Assembly: GCA_947623915.1 (NCBI GenBank)
Contig: CANQIB010000003.1
Span: forward strand, 147,922-211,921
Origin: an uncultured Ruminiclostridium sp.
GTDB taxonomy: Bacteria > Bacillota > Clostridia > Oscillospirales > Ruminococcaceae
Length of the DNA stretch: 64,000 nucleotides
Reading direction: 5' to 3'
A model generated the notes under the pieces. The model had not been told where the DNA came from and ran no database searches. It was given only the letters and a program-made list of their open reading frames with translations. This document shows positions 19,428-26,335 of the stretch, piece after piece (position 1 is the stretch's first letter; each line of letters starts with the position of its first letter). The position numbers and the translations under genes were made by a program.

Positions 19428-19784
19428 TCAGCGCCTGTTTTCGGCAATTTTATCAAAATCCGTCTGAGTGTCGGTTATTTTGTAATAAACGGTGTACAAC
19501 TCCTGCACCGAATTTTCCAGATAATAGTAATGTCCGATATACGGTATAAGCAGTACCAACAGCAGCGCAGACAGCGCGAGGAACGAAACGTTTATCCCGA
19601 TAAGCAGCAGCGACATCAAAAACATTATCGCAAAGCCTATCGTAACTATGAGATGTATAAGCCTTTCATGCTGGTAAAAACCTATTCGCAACAAAAGCTG
19701 CCGTGCAAGCTCGTCTCTGTCCGCGTCAGGCTCGGCGGATTTTTGAAGTATATACGACTTGTATTCCTTTATCTCTTTTTTCAT
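19428..19784 (-). CDS. Small membrane protein of unknown function
   Basis: A 118-residue hypothetical protein. A charged N-terminus (MKKEIKEYKSYILQKSAEPD) is followed by two adjacent hydrophobic helices (about residues 38-58 and 62-85), then a soluble tail. I start at ATG 19784 because GGGGAGG sits 7 nt upstream; a longer in-frame ORF has a poorer site. It stands alone between cysK and pgsA. I do not recognise the family. Confidence 0.75.
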   Translation of the reverse strand: MKKEIKEYKSYILQKSAEPDADRDELARQLLLRIGFYQHERLIHLIVTIGFAIMFLMSLLLIGINVSFLALSALLLVLLIPYIGHYYYLENSVQELYTVYYKITDTQTDFDKIAENRR

Positions 19785-19856
19785 CTTACCGCCTCCCCCG
19801 CATTTTCCGTTATTGAAATATTTTAGCACAACGCCGCCCGATAGTCAAGAGAATAA

Positions 19857-19887
19857 TTAAAAAATTACCGGAGCAGTAGCTCCGGTA
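19857..19887 (-). terminator. Intrinsic terminator of cysK
   Basis: Perfect 9-bp stem TACCGGAGC/GCTCCGGTA with AGTA loop (19866-19887), followed on the minus strand by a T-rich tract (19857-19865). It lies 22 nt after the cysK stop. Confidence 0.85.
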
Positions 19888-19909
19888 AAAAGGTATTTAT
19901 ATACGGGGG

Positions 19910-20839
19910 TCAGTCCGCAAACATGGGAGTGGAAAGATACCGCTCGCCGGTATCCGGCAGCAGCGCAACTATCAGCTTTCCCTTATTTTCGGGACGCGCC
20001 GCAAGCTGAGCCGCCGCCCAGACGGCCGCAGCCGAGGTTATCCCGACCAGCAGACCCTCGCCGCGTGCAAGCTCTCTGCCGGTGGCAAAAGCGTCCTCGT
20101 GCTCCACGGTGATTATCTCATCGTATATCTTAGTATTAAGCGTATCCGGCACGAATCCCGCGCCTATGCCCTGCAGCTTGTGCGGACCTGCCACGCCCTT
20201 TGACAGCACGGGAGAACCGGCAGGCTCTACCGCCACTACCTTTACGTCGGGATTTTTGCTTTTAAGATACTCGCCCACGCCGGAAACAGTACCGCCCGTA
20301 CCTACTCCCGCTACAAATATATCTACCTTGCCATCGGTGTCGTTCCATATTTCGGGGCCGGTAGACGCAAAATGTGCGGCGGGATTTGCGGGGTTGGTGA
20401 ACTGACCGGGTATAAAACTGTCGGGTATCTCATCGGCAAGCTGCTGCGCTTTTTCGATAGCGCCTTTCATGCCCTTAGAGCCGTCGGTAAGCACCAGCTC
20501 CGCTCCGTAAGCCTTGAGCAGATTACGGCGCTCAACACTCATGGTGTCCGGCATGGTAAGTATTATCCTGTAACCTCTCGAAGCTGCCACGGCGGAAAGC
20601 CCTATTCCGGTATTTCCGCTGGTAGGCTCGATTATCACGCTGCCCTTTTTCAAAGCTCCTTTTGCCTCGGCGTCGTCTATCATCGCCTTGGCTATCCTGT
20701 CCTTTACGCTGCCCGCGGGATTGAAATATTCCAGCTTGCCGTAAATTTCGGCGCCCAGCCCGTTTTCCCGTGTGTAGTTTGTCAGCTTCATAAGCGGTGT
20801 GCCGCCTATAAGATCGGTTATTTTTTCATATACCTTCAT
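19910..20839 (-). CDS. cysK: Cysteine synthase A (O-acetylserine sulfhydrylase)
   Basis: A 309-residue PLP enzyme that makes cysteine from O-acetylserine and sulfide. The PLP lysine is in [11 protein letters not shown]; the [10 protein letters not shown] phosphate/substrate loop, the [14 protein letters not shown] glycine loop and [11 protein letters not shown] are present. Length is normal. It is monocistronic: own consensus promoter upstream, own terminator downstream. The leader is only about 65 nt, too short for a T-box, so control is more likely through the palindrome in the leader. Start has AAAGGAG upstream. Confidence 0.96.
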   Translation of the reverse strand: MKVYEKITDLIGGTPLMKLTNYTRENGLGAEIYGKLEYFNPAGSVKDRIAKAMIDDAEAKGALKKGSVIIEPTSGNTGIGLSAVAASRGYRIILTMPDTMSVERRNLLKAYGAELVLTDGSKGMKGAIEKAQQLADEIPDSFIPGQFTNPANPAAHFASTGPEIWNDTDGKVDIFVAGVGTGGTVSGVGEYLKSKNPDVKVVAVEPAGSPVLSKGVAGPHKLQGIGAGFVPDTLNTKIYDEIITVEHEDAFATGRELARGEGLLVGITSAAAVWAAAQLAARPENKGKLIVALLPDTGERYLSTPMFAD

Positions 20840-20878
20840 AACGTTTTCTCCTTTCCGCTTGTTCGGCGGGAATTTTCT

Positions 20879-20894
20879 AAGTTTAATTAAACTT
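20879..20894. promoter_or_regulatory. Candidate operator in the cysK leader
   Basis: A perfect 16-bp palindrome, AAGTTTAATTAAACTT, placed just downstream of the -10 box of cysK. Its position fits a repressor site, for example an Rrf2/CymR-type sulfur regulator, but the regulator is an inference. Confidence 0.5.
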
Positions 20895-20909
20895 ATCGGT
20901 TATGTAGGT

Positions 20910-20938
20910 ATTATACCACCGCTTTTTTGATTTGTCAA
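20910..20938 (-). promoter_or_regulatory. Consensus sigma-A promoter of cysK
   Basis: TTGACA (20933-20938), 17-nt spacer, TATAAT (20910-20915), all perfect matches on the minus strand. Confidence 0.85.
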
Positions 20939-20939
20939 T

Positions 20940-21205
20940 ATTAAATTTGAATTTTTTAGTAAAATTTACGCTCCGCATGAGCTTTTATCGTTCGGCGGCG
21001 GGCGGAAAGCAAAAATACGCATAATATATTCAAAAAACGTCCCGCACAACAACTGTGAACACCTAAACCGATGCGGCGAGTGCGTTAATATCCGAACCAC
21101 GGCCTGATCTCTCAAGCTCGGCGAAAGGGATCGTTTTTTACCGTCTTTGTAATTAAACGTGAACGCAATCCTATCGTCATAGATGAAAATCGTATTACCT
21201 ATTAC
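20940..21205. other. Intergenic spacer with no recognised gene
   Basis: About 270 nt between the cysK promoter and the promoter of the ATPase leader. I see no open frame with a ribosome site and no strong hairpin. It probably contains the left boundary of the acquired, GC-poorer segment. Confidence 0.5.
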
Positions 21206-21234
21206 TTGACAATCGGCAGAAAATATGATATGCT
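21206..21234 (+). promoter_or_regulatory. Promoter of the ABC-class ATPase leader
   Basis: TTGACA (21206-21211), 17-nt spacer, TATGCT (21229-21234). Transcription from about 21241 would run through the leader peptide and terminator hairpins into the ATPase gene. Confidence 0.78.
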
Positions 21235-21279
21235 GTTAATGTAATCAGAGTTCAAATTCAGCCAAAGGAGGCGATCATT

Positions 21280-21333
21280 ATGATGAACATTTATATTTAT
21301 CGGATGTCATATGTATCGCCTGCGGTAAGCTGA
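21280..21333 (+). CDS. Putative 17-residue leader peptide
   Basis: ATG-ATG start with a near-perfect AAAGGAGG ribosome site 8 nt upstream; the peptide is MMNIYIYRMSYVSPAVS. It sits between a promoter and an intrinsic terminator. Bases 21299-21307 inside it (ATCGGATGT) are exactly complementary to 21360-21368, the left arm of that terminator, so ribosome position could decide between two RNA folds. That is the layout of a translational attenuator. Confidence 0.6.
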   Translation: MMNIYIYRMSYVSPAVS

Positions 21334-21358
21334 ACGCAAGGCTTATATAGTTTTGATG

Positions 21359-21385
21359 CACATCCGATCACGGGTGTGTTTTTTT
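21359..21385 (+). terminator. Leader terminator/attenuator 1 upstream of the ATPase
   Basis: 8-bp stem CACATCCG/CGGGTGTG with one G-U pair and an ATCA loop, followed by seven T residues. Its left arm can pair instead with 21299-21307 in the leader ORF. Confidence 0.75.
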
Positions 21386-21427
21386 GTTGGCCTAATTATT
21401 TTTACTTTAGCAGATGTGTTTTCTCGT

Positions 21428-21448
21428 GCACCCGTAGGGGTGCTTTTT
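21428..21448 (+). terminator. Leader terminator 2 upstream of the ATPase
   Basis: Perfect 6-bp stem GCACCC/GGGTGC with GTAG loop, followed by TTTTT and, after a G, a second T run. A second intrinsic stop between promoter and ATPase strengthens the case that the leader is regulatory. Confidence 0.6.
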
Positions 21449-21514
21449 GTTTTTTGGAAGGCGCTCAAATAGGAGTCGAACGGAAAATACAGGAAATCGA
21501 AAGGAGAATTTTTT

Positions 21515-21583
21515 ATGATGACCGTAATCACGACACTTTTGAAAAATGAAAGAGGGGATTTCCATGAAGAGATTAAAAAGTAA
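21515..21583 (+). CDS. Putative 22-residue ORF overlapping the ATPase start
   Basis: ATG-ATG start with AAAGGAG 8 nt upstream; it ends with TAA at 21581-21583, inside the first codons of the ATPase gene, which starts at 21564. Like the first leader ORF it opens with Met-Met. It may couple translation of the ATPase to ribosomes arriving on the leader. The peptide itself is not recognised. Confidence 0.45.
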   Translation: MMTVITTLLKNERGDFHEEIKK

Positions 21584-23366
21584 ACTATTATCAATGAAGT
21601 CTGACACAACCACATATAGCGCGATGTATGAAGGCAGTATGACCGTTATACCCGCATCATCAATGCCGCCGTATATCGACTACAGCTCGACTTATTACAA
21701 TCAAAACATTGGATTTGATATATCCGTGACACACAAGCTCGCACAGGATAAGCCGACCGTGGTGATCAGTATCCCCTGCGCCACGCTTGGAATCGATATT
21801 CCCGACAAATCCACCGAAAGCGCAGAAGCGGACTTTTGCCTCCGCGCAATCAAAAAATATATTGATGAACTGAACGCAGAACTATATAATCGCAGTCGCC
21901 CTGATAACGAAAACGGAAGGTATTATCTGTGTGTTCCGGGTGGAGAAATCATAAAAAGAAATACAGCGTATTTTACGTTGTGTCCGCAAAAGGATTACAC
22001 AAACGGTTCAGGTGATACCGTATATCTTTTGGACGATGAAGAATCTCGTCCGCCGCTGATGTGTCTTTGTATTCGCATTCAAGTACAGCTGCCAAAAAAG
22101 AAACTTCGCAAAGCCGTTCAAATGTTGTGCCGCGATCTTCCCGATGCGATTGATCGTTTTGTTTTAGATTTTGATATTGAGGGTCTGAAAAAAGCGGCCG
22201 AACTTGCCAAAAAGCAGTCAGCTATCAGAGAATGGCTGAAAAACAGTAACTATTGCGCCTTTTTAGCCAATGGCAGTATCCTTCCTCGCGCCAAGGGAAC
22301 AGACCTGCCAATGCTTAACGCTATTCCTTTCAGATCCACTCCGGATGACGAGATCGAGATTTGCGGTGTGCGTGGCATGGGGATCAAAAAGGGCGTCACC
22401 GTCATTACAGGTGGTGGCTATTCCGGAAAATCCACGCTGCTCAATGCTATTTCTTCAGGTATCTATGACCATGCCATCGGTGACGGACGTGAGCTTTGTA
22501 TCACAGATGAAAGTGCTGTCACTATCTCCGCAGAGGACGGCCGAAGCGTAAAGCACGTCAACGTTTCTCCATTTATCAAATGGCTGCCGGGAGGCGACAC
22601 AAGTGATTTCTCAACCGATCACGCATCAGGATCGACCTCGCAAGCGGCGAACATTATGGAGGCTGTTGACTGTAACGCTAAACTATTGCTCATTGATGAG
22701 GACAAAAGCGCCACTAACTTTATGATCTGTGATCGTATGATGAAAGCGCTAATCGAAAAGGAGCCTATTACGCCCTTTACTGACCGTGTGAATGAACTAT
22801 ACAAGATACACGGTGTTTCTACCATTCTCGTAATCGGCGGCAGCGGAGAGTATCTGTCTGTTGCCGACAAAATCTACATGATGGAGGATTATCTGATCCG
22901 CGATGTGACGGATATGGCAAAAGCCATCTGTGATTCTCAAGGCATGATCACCGAATTGCCCCCACCTGCCAGTTGGATACAAAAGAGAACGCTTTATTCC
23001 GATCGTTTTTCAGCATATCCCGAAGGAAGCGGAACGGAAAAGCTGGAGGTGTCAGACATGGGATTTGTGATCATCGGCGATGAAAAGATCGACGTGCGTG
23101 GACTTCATGACGTCGTTTCTACACGTCAGCTTGATGCCCTTGGCTTTATGCTGCGTTATTTGGAGGCGTCAAACAACGAAAGAAAGCTCGAAATCAAAAA
23201 GAAGATAGACGATTTGTATAGGCAGATAGACGAGGAAGGAATTGATTTTCTATATTCTTCCTTCTTTACAACCTGCGGGAGATTTCTTGATTTACCTCGT
23301 AAGCAAGAGCTGATGGCGCTCATCGATCGTATGCGAAAAATCAATATAGTAAAGAGTGGCGACTAG
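21564..23366 (+). CDS. ABC-class P-loop ATPase (COG3044 family)
   Basis: A 600-residue cytosolic protein of the predicted ATPase-of-the-ABC-class family, whose bacterial role is not established. An N-terminal domain of about 250 residues precedes the NTPase: Walker A is GGGYSGKSTLL, a diverged signature lies around GSTSQAANIMEA, Walker B is KLLLIDEDKSATNFM, and a later switch reads VIGGSGEYLSVADKIYMM. It has no transmembrane helices and no partner permease. ATG 21564 has GAGGGG 6 nt upstream; an in-frame ATG at 21546 is the alternative. Composition is poorer in GC than the flanks, suggesting transfer. The leader suggests regulated expression. Confidence 0.82.
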   Translation: MKRLKSKLLSMKSDTTTYSAMYEGSMTVIPASSMPPYIDYSSTYYNQNIGFDISVTHKLAQDKPTVVISIPCATLGIDIPDKSTESAEADFCLRAIKKYIDELNAELYNRSRPDNENGRYYLCVPGGEIIKRNTAYFTLCPQKDYTNGSGDTVYLLDDEESRPPLMCLCIRIQVQLPKKKLRKAVQMLCRDLPDAIDRFVLDFDIEGLKKAAELAKKQSAIREWLKNSNYCAFLANGSILPRAKGTDLPMLNAIPFRSTPDDEIEICGVRGMGIKKGVTVITGGGYSGKSTLLNAISSGIYDHAIGDGRELCITDESAVTISAEDGRSVKHVNVSPFIKWLPGGDTSDFSTDHASGSTSQAANIMEAVDCNAKLLLIDEDKSATNFMICDRMMKALIEKEPITPFTDRVNELYKIHGVSTILVIGGSGEYLSVADKIYMMEDYLIRDVTDMAKAICDSQGMITELPPPASWIQKRTLYSDRFSAYPEGSGTEKLEVSDMGFVIIGDEKIDVRGLHDVVSTRQLDALGFMLRYLEASNNERKLEIKKKIDDLYRQIDEEGIDFLYSSFFTTCGRFLDLPRKQELMALIDRMRKINIVKSGD

Positions 23367-23607
23367 GCAATGCTGTATCCTCGCAAATACGGGTTATGTC
23401 CTGACCCGACACCGTTCCGCCCATGCTGTAGCCCGCCTTTACCCGATAGGTTTTCCTGCCCGTTTTTTCTACCATGACGGTAAGCAGATCAATAAGCTCG
23501 GAATCGGGATACTTTGCGCTGAGTATGCGCTTTTCTTCCTTTAAAAGCTCCTCGCCGCATTCTTTCATCACCTCCGGCAATACCTCCTCGTATAATAAAG
23601 ATGTATT
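23341..23607 (-). pseudogene. 3' fragment of an HK97-gp10-like phage gene
   Basis: An open frame with no convincing start that reads LLYEEVLPEVMKECGEEL and continues EEKRILSAKYPDSELIDLL and YRVKAGYSM before running into the 3' end of the ATPase gene on the other strand. It looks like the middle of a gp10-like head-tail joining protein. The matching N-terminus lies at 25083-25271 on the same strand, so the IS110 element appears to have split one gene. Its own 3' end is also lost, at the junction with the ATPase segment. Confidence 0.5.
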
Positions 23608-23611
23608 CTAA

Positions 23612-23640
23612 TTGCCTATTAAAGACAAATAGGATATAAT
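23612..23640 (+). promoter_or_regulatory. Promoter of the IS110 non-coding RNA and transposase
   Basis: TTGCCT (23612-23617), 17-nt spacer, TATAAT (23635-23640). In characterised IS110 elements the -35 and -10 boxes come together at the junction of the excised circle; here the -35 lies at or near the presumed left end. Confidence 0.6.
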
Positions 23641-23646
23641 ACAAGT

Positions 23647-23815
23647 ATCGGATAGAGGTCGGTGTTCACCTCCCTGGACGAAAGTGTCCGTAAGCAAGGG
23701 TACCGCCTCTACCTTTGCGTAAGTCTACGAATAAGCTGGATGTTGTACTTCACCGTATATCAAACGAGGCTGTAGTTCGCAAAGCTCCGGAGGGTCTATC
23801 CGAAATTTTTCACGA
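23647..23815 (+). ncRNA. Candidate IS110 bridge RNA
   Basis: The 5' non-coding region is closed by a perfect 8-bp helix, CGGATAGA (23649-23656) with TCTATCCG (23795-23802). Inside are a GGAC/GTCC hairpin (23676-23689), a CAAGGGTA/TACCTTTG hairpin with a CCGCCTC loop, and CTTTGCG/CGCAAAG pairing across a large internal region. A structured RNA upstream of an IS110-group transposase is where bridge RNAs lie; the two guide loops were not assigned. Confidence 0.65.
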
Positions 23816-23827
23816 GGTGATAAAATC

Positions 23828-25003
23828 ATGATAATTTGCGGAATCGACATCGGTAAAAACTTTCACGAAGCCTGTTTGATCGATGAATCAGGCAGACAGC
23901 TTTCCAAGACTCTGCGCTTTGCCAACACCACCGTTGGCGGCGCTCAGCTGCTTGAATACTTTAATCTCAACAACCCGTCCAAAGACGTAATTGTTGTTGG
24001 TATGGAAGCCACCGGCCATTACTGGCTTAGTGTTTACTGCTTCCTCTTTGACCACGGCTTTCAAGTCAATGTTATCAATCCTTTGCAGTCTGACGCCGTA
24101 AGAAACATCTTTCTGCGAAAAACCAAGAACGACGCTAAAGACAGCTTCCTGATAGCCGAAACTATCCGCATAGGCCGCTTTACTCATACTGAATTGGCCG
24201 ATGAAACTATCCTCGCCATGCGTCAGCTTTGCCGTCACAGAATGGATTTAGTGGACTACATAGCGGACCAGAAGCGCAAAATCATCGGCGTTATGGATAG
24301 GGTGTTTCCGGAATATCAGCATTTTTTCTCCGATATGTTTGGAAAAACCTCTACCGAGCTGCTCTCTCAGGCTGTAACGCCCGAAGAAGTTCTTGCTATT
24401 CCAACTGATGAACTTTCCGACCTGCTGCGAAAAGCAAGCAAAGGACGTTTCGGAGACGCAAAGGTTGAGGAAATCAGAAAAGCCGCTAAAAATTCTTTCG
24501 GCATAACTATTGCCACTTCAGCTTTTGCAATGCAGCTGCGGCAGCTTCTTGAAATGATAACCCTACTTGAAAAACAGCTTGAAGAGCTTGACTTTGAGAT
24601 TGAGCAGTATCTCAATCAGCTTGACACTCCGATAACCACCTGTCCCGGCGTGGGTAAGGTTCTTGGTGCGGTAATATTGAGCGAGATCGGCGATATTGCG
24701 CGGTTTACCGAGCCAAAGAAGCTGGTGGCCTTTGTGGGCGTAGATCCGTCCGTGAAGCAGTCGGGGCAATTTGTCGGCACTCAGAACAGAATATCTAAGC
24801 GAGGTTCACCTAACCTCCGCAGAGCCATATGGATGGCGGCGACTGTAGCAGCATTTCACGACCCGGTTTTGTCCGCTTTTTATCAAAAGAAGCGATCCGA
24901 GGGGAAACACCATAGTTCCGCAATCGGAGCTGTAGCGAGAAAACTCACGCTTATCATCTATGCGGTTTTAAGAGATAACAAACCTTACGTTCCAAACTGC
25001 TGA
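23828..25003 (+). CDS. IS110-family transposase (RNA-guided recombinase type)
   Basis: A 391-residue DEDD transposase. The RuvC-like N-terminal domain shows GIDIGK, VVGMEATGHYW and RKTKNDAKDS, carrying the DEDD acidic residues. A central coiled coil (about 220-265) leads to the Transposase_20 domain with TCPGVGKVLGAVILSEIGD, FVGVDPS and SGQFVGTQNRISKRGS, which includes the presumed catalytic serine region. It is full length with no frameshift, so the element may still be active. GAGGTG precedes the start. Confidence 0.95.
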   Translation: MIICGIDIGKNFHEACLIDESGRQLSKTLRFANTTVGGAQLLEYFNLNNPSKDVIVVGMEATGHYWLSVYCFLFDHGFQVNVINPLQSDAVRNIFLRKTKNDAKDSFLIAETIRIGRFTHTELADETILAMRQLCRHRMDLVDYIADQKRKIIGVMDRVFPEYQHFFSDMFGKTSTELLSQAVTPEEVLAIPTDELSDLLRKASKGRFGDAKVEEIRKAAKNSFGITIATSAFAMQLRQLLEMITLLEKQLEELDFEIEQYLNQLDTPITTCPGVGKVLGAVILSEIGDIARFTEPKKLVAFVGVDPSVKQSGQFVGTQNRISKRGSPNLRRAIWMAATVAAFHDPVLSAFYQKKRSEGKHHSSAIGAVARKLTLIIYAVLRDNKPYVPNC

Positions 25004-25020
25004 TTTTCATAAATTTTCAT

Positions 25021-25137
25021 TAACCCCATAGTCGCTCTTGAACACATTTTTTATGAGCTGTCAAGGGCGTGCGTCAGCACGTTCATTTTACCCTTGACTG
25101 GTCATTAAAAAATGTGTTATTTATTTTTTCGGGGTTA
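25021..25137. repeat. Large imperfect palindrome at the right of the IS110 element
   Basis: Nested arms: TAACCCC (25021) with GGGGTTA (25131), a perfect 13-base pair AACACATTTTTTA (25041) with TAAAAAATGTGTT (25106), GTCAAGGG (25060) with CCCTTGAC (25091), and an inner CGTGC-GTCA-GCACG hairpin (25068-25081). The whole 117 nt can fold as one hairpin. It may be part of the IS right end, a strong terminator, or a small palindromic element. Confidence 0.6.
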
Positions 25138-25271
25138 TGAAATTTTTTTGTTTTTCCTATTGACTTTTTATAGCTGGTCTTGCTTACCGCATTGTCAATA
25201 CGGTTCAGCTTAGTGATAAGCCCGTTTATATCCATATCGGTCAAATCAAGTTCAAAAAAATCTCCCGTCAT
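25083..25271 (-). pseudogene. 5' fragment of an HK97-gp10-like phage gene
   Basis: Starts MTGDFFELDLTDMDINGLI and continues KLNRIDNAV, a typical opening for gp10-like head-tail joining proteins, with AAAGGAG 5 nt before the ATG. After about residue 30 it passes into low-complexity, Lys-rich sequence and the palindrome, so only the first 80-90 bases are original gene. The continuation is at 23341-23607. Confidence 0.55.
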
Positions 25272-25289
25272 GTCTGCTCCTTTCGGGCA

Positions 25290-25325
25290 TAAGAAAAGCG
25301 CCTTACCGTAAAAGGTAAAACGCTT
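25290..25325 (-). terminator. Prophage-type terminator (AAGCG family), copy 1
   Basis: 12-bp stem between 25296-25307 and 25314-25325, followed on the minus strand by a T-rich tract. Near-identical stems occur at 28540-28569 and 29661-29690, each behind a toxin/immunity unit. Confidence 0.7.
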
Positions 25326-25339
25326 GGTTTATGAAATTG

Positions 25340-25500
25340 TTCGCAAAACGAAACCGCCTTGATTGCTCAAAGCGGTTTCTGCGATATTATGGTCATTTGG
25401 CAGGCGTGGCGTTCCCCTGCATCTCTCGGATCACTCCTGTCGGTACCATCGGCGTGTGGATGCCACGAAATTGTCCACCTCAAATGGCCTTAATTATCTT
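25340..25500 (-). ncRNA. Structured small RNA, copy A (candidate novel ncRNA)
   Basis: A stand-alone unit: promoter, about 160 nt of structured RNA, and terminator. P1: GGcCATTTG with CAAATGaCC. P2: GTGGA/TCCAC. P3: GGA/TCC closed by a GTGA tetraloop. P4: GCAGG/CCTGC. It ends with the AAACCGCTTTGA/TCAAGGCGGTTT stem and TTTCGTTTT. Copy B (34745-34902) keeps every helix with compensatory changes. No ORF with a ribosome site was seen. Family not recognised. Confidence 0.72.
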
Positions 25501-25506
25501 ACTCAT

Positions 25507-25535
25507 ATTATATCACATCTATTCCGATTTGTAAA
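25507..25535 (-). promoter_or_regulatory. Promoter of structured RNA copy A
   Basis: TTTACA (25530-25535), 17-nt spacer, TATAAT (25507-25512), immediately downstream of the stop codon of the preceding gene. The same promoter is conserved in copy B. Confidence 0.8.
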
Positions 25536-25539
25536 TAAG

Positions 25540-25782
25540 TTAATTGAAAAAGGTTATGTTTACTTCTTCGCTGAGTTCTCCCAAAGGTATACCGTCTACT
25601 AAATAATTATCCAAAAGCTCCTCGGAAGTAGTGAAAGCTCGGTCTTTTGGCTCTTCGGGATATTGTTCTCCTATGTTAATACCTCCGTTTGTCCAAGTAC
25701 AAATCGTAAAATGCTTATTTTTGACATCAAACATTATATCTCCGCTGGTATCTATCAATTCAGCAAATTCCAATTTAGTCAA
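25540..25782 (-). CDS. Putative immunity protein of toxin unit 1
   Basis: An 80-residue acidic protein (MTKLEFAELIDTSGDIMF..) with the size and charge usual for immunity proteins. It starts at TTG 25782, 9 nt after GAGGAG, and overlaps the end of the toxin gene by 8 nt, so both are made from one message. The pairing is inferred from position, overlap and the same layout in three other units; the family is not named with confidence. Confidence 0.6.
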   Translation of the reverse strand: MTKLEFAELIDTSGDIMFDVKNKHFTICTWTNGGINIGEQYPEEPKDRAFTTSEELLDNYLVDGIPLGELSEEVNITFFN

Positions 25783-26335
25783 AATAATTCACTCCTCTCT
25801 TAATAATATCACTATTTTCTTTTAAGTCGTTGTTCGTAAGCGGGAGCCATTTCCCGTGAGGATTTCTTTTTGAGTAGTCAAAAATGTGTTTGTGAGCTCC
25901 CGTCGGGTGCAAATCCCGCCTGCCGTGGTCAGTAACGTCAAAATCGATTGCTGCGTAACCGTCCGCACCGTATTTTCTGCGTTGTAATGTTTTGCCGCTG
26001 TCAGTAGTCATATCGACGGTTGAGTTAGGTGTTCCTTTTATCGGCAATCCGTTTTTAAGCTGACTGCTTTTGATTTTTATTATACCGCTTTCCGCCGGAG
26101 CGCCAACCGGCGCCGTTCCTGACGGAGCGCTTGTAAACTTTCCCGTTTTCGGGTCGTGATTGTGATTATACCGCTTTTCATCTTCAATTATATCACTCAT
26201 CGGCAAAAAGTCAATAGGCTTTGCCAGCTCATGCGCGACTTTTGATATCAAACCAAAAGCCTTGTAGTAATTTCCGTCCCTGCGGTATATATCTGCTATA
26301 TACAGCAGCCTTTCCAGGTTTTCATATATTATCAT
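25775..26335 (-). CDS. Adapter-toxin protein 1 (putative polymorphic toxin)
   Basis: A 186-residue protein. Residues 1-50 are the adapter shared with two other genes here (MIIYENLERLLYIADIYRRD..). Next is the linker YNHNHDPKTGKFTSAPSG, typical of phage head proteins that carry toxin tails. The C-terminal domain (about 85-186: QRRKYGADGYAAIDFDVTDH, then HPTGAHKHIFDY) resembles phage-associated barnase/EndoU/RelE-like (BECR) nuclease tails. Its ATG overlaps the terL stop (ATGA) and its end overlaps the immunity gene. Confidence 0.62.
   Translation of the reverse strand: MIIYENLERLLYIADIYRRDGNYYKAFGLISKVAHELAKPIDFLPMSDIIEDEKRYNHNHDPKTGKFTSAPSGTAPVGAPAESGIIKIKSSQLKNGLPIKGTPNSTVDMTTDSGKTLQRRKYGADGYAAIDFDVTDHGRRDLHPTGAHKHIFDYSKRNPHGKWLPLTNNDLKENSDIIKRGVNYFD

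Larger units (their letters stand above)
23608..25195 (+). mobile_element. IS110-family insertion element (ends approximate)
   Basis: Comprises a promoter and structured 5' non-coding region (23612-23827), an intact IS110-type transposase (23828-25003) and a right flank with a large palindrome (25021-25137). It separates two pieces of what seems to be one phage gene. IS110 elements have no conventional inverted repeats, so the ends can only be placed to within some tens of bases from the gene-interruption evidence. Confidence 0.7.

Noticed and set aside
20840..20910. A T-box or SAM riboswitch upstream of cysK
   Set aside because: The leader is only about 65 nt, contains no T-box sequence and no terminator hairpin.
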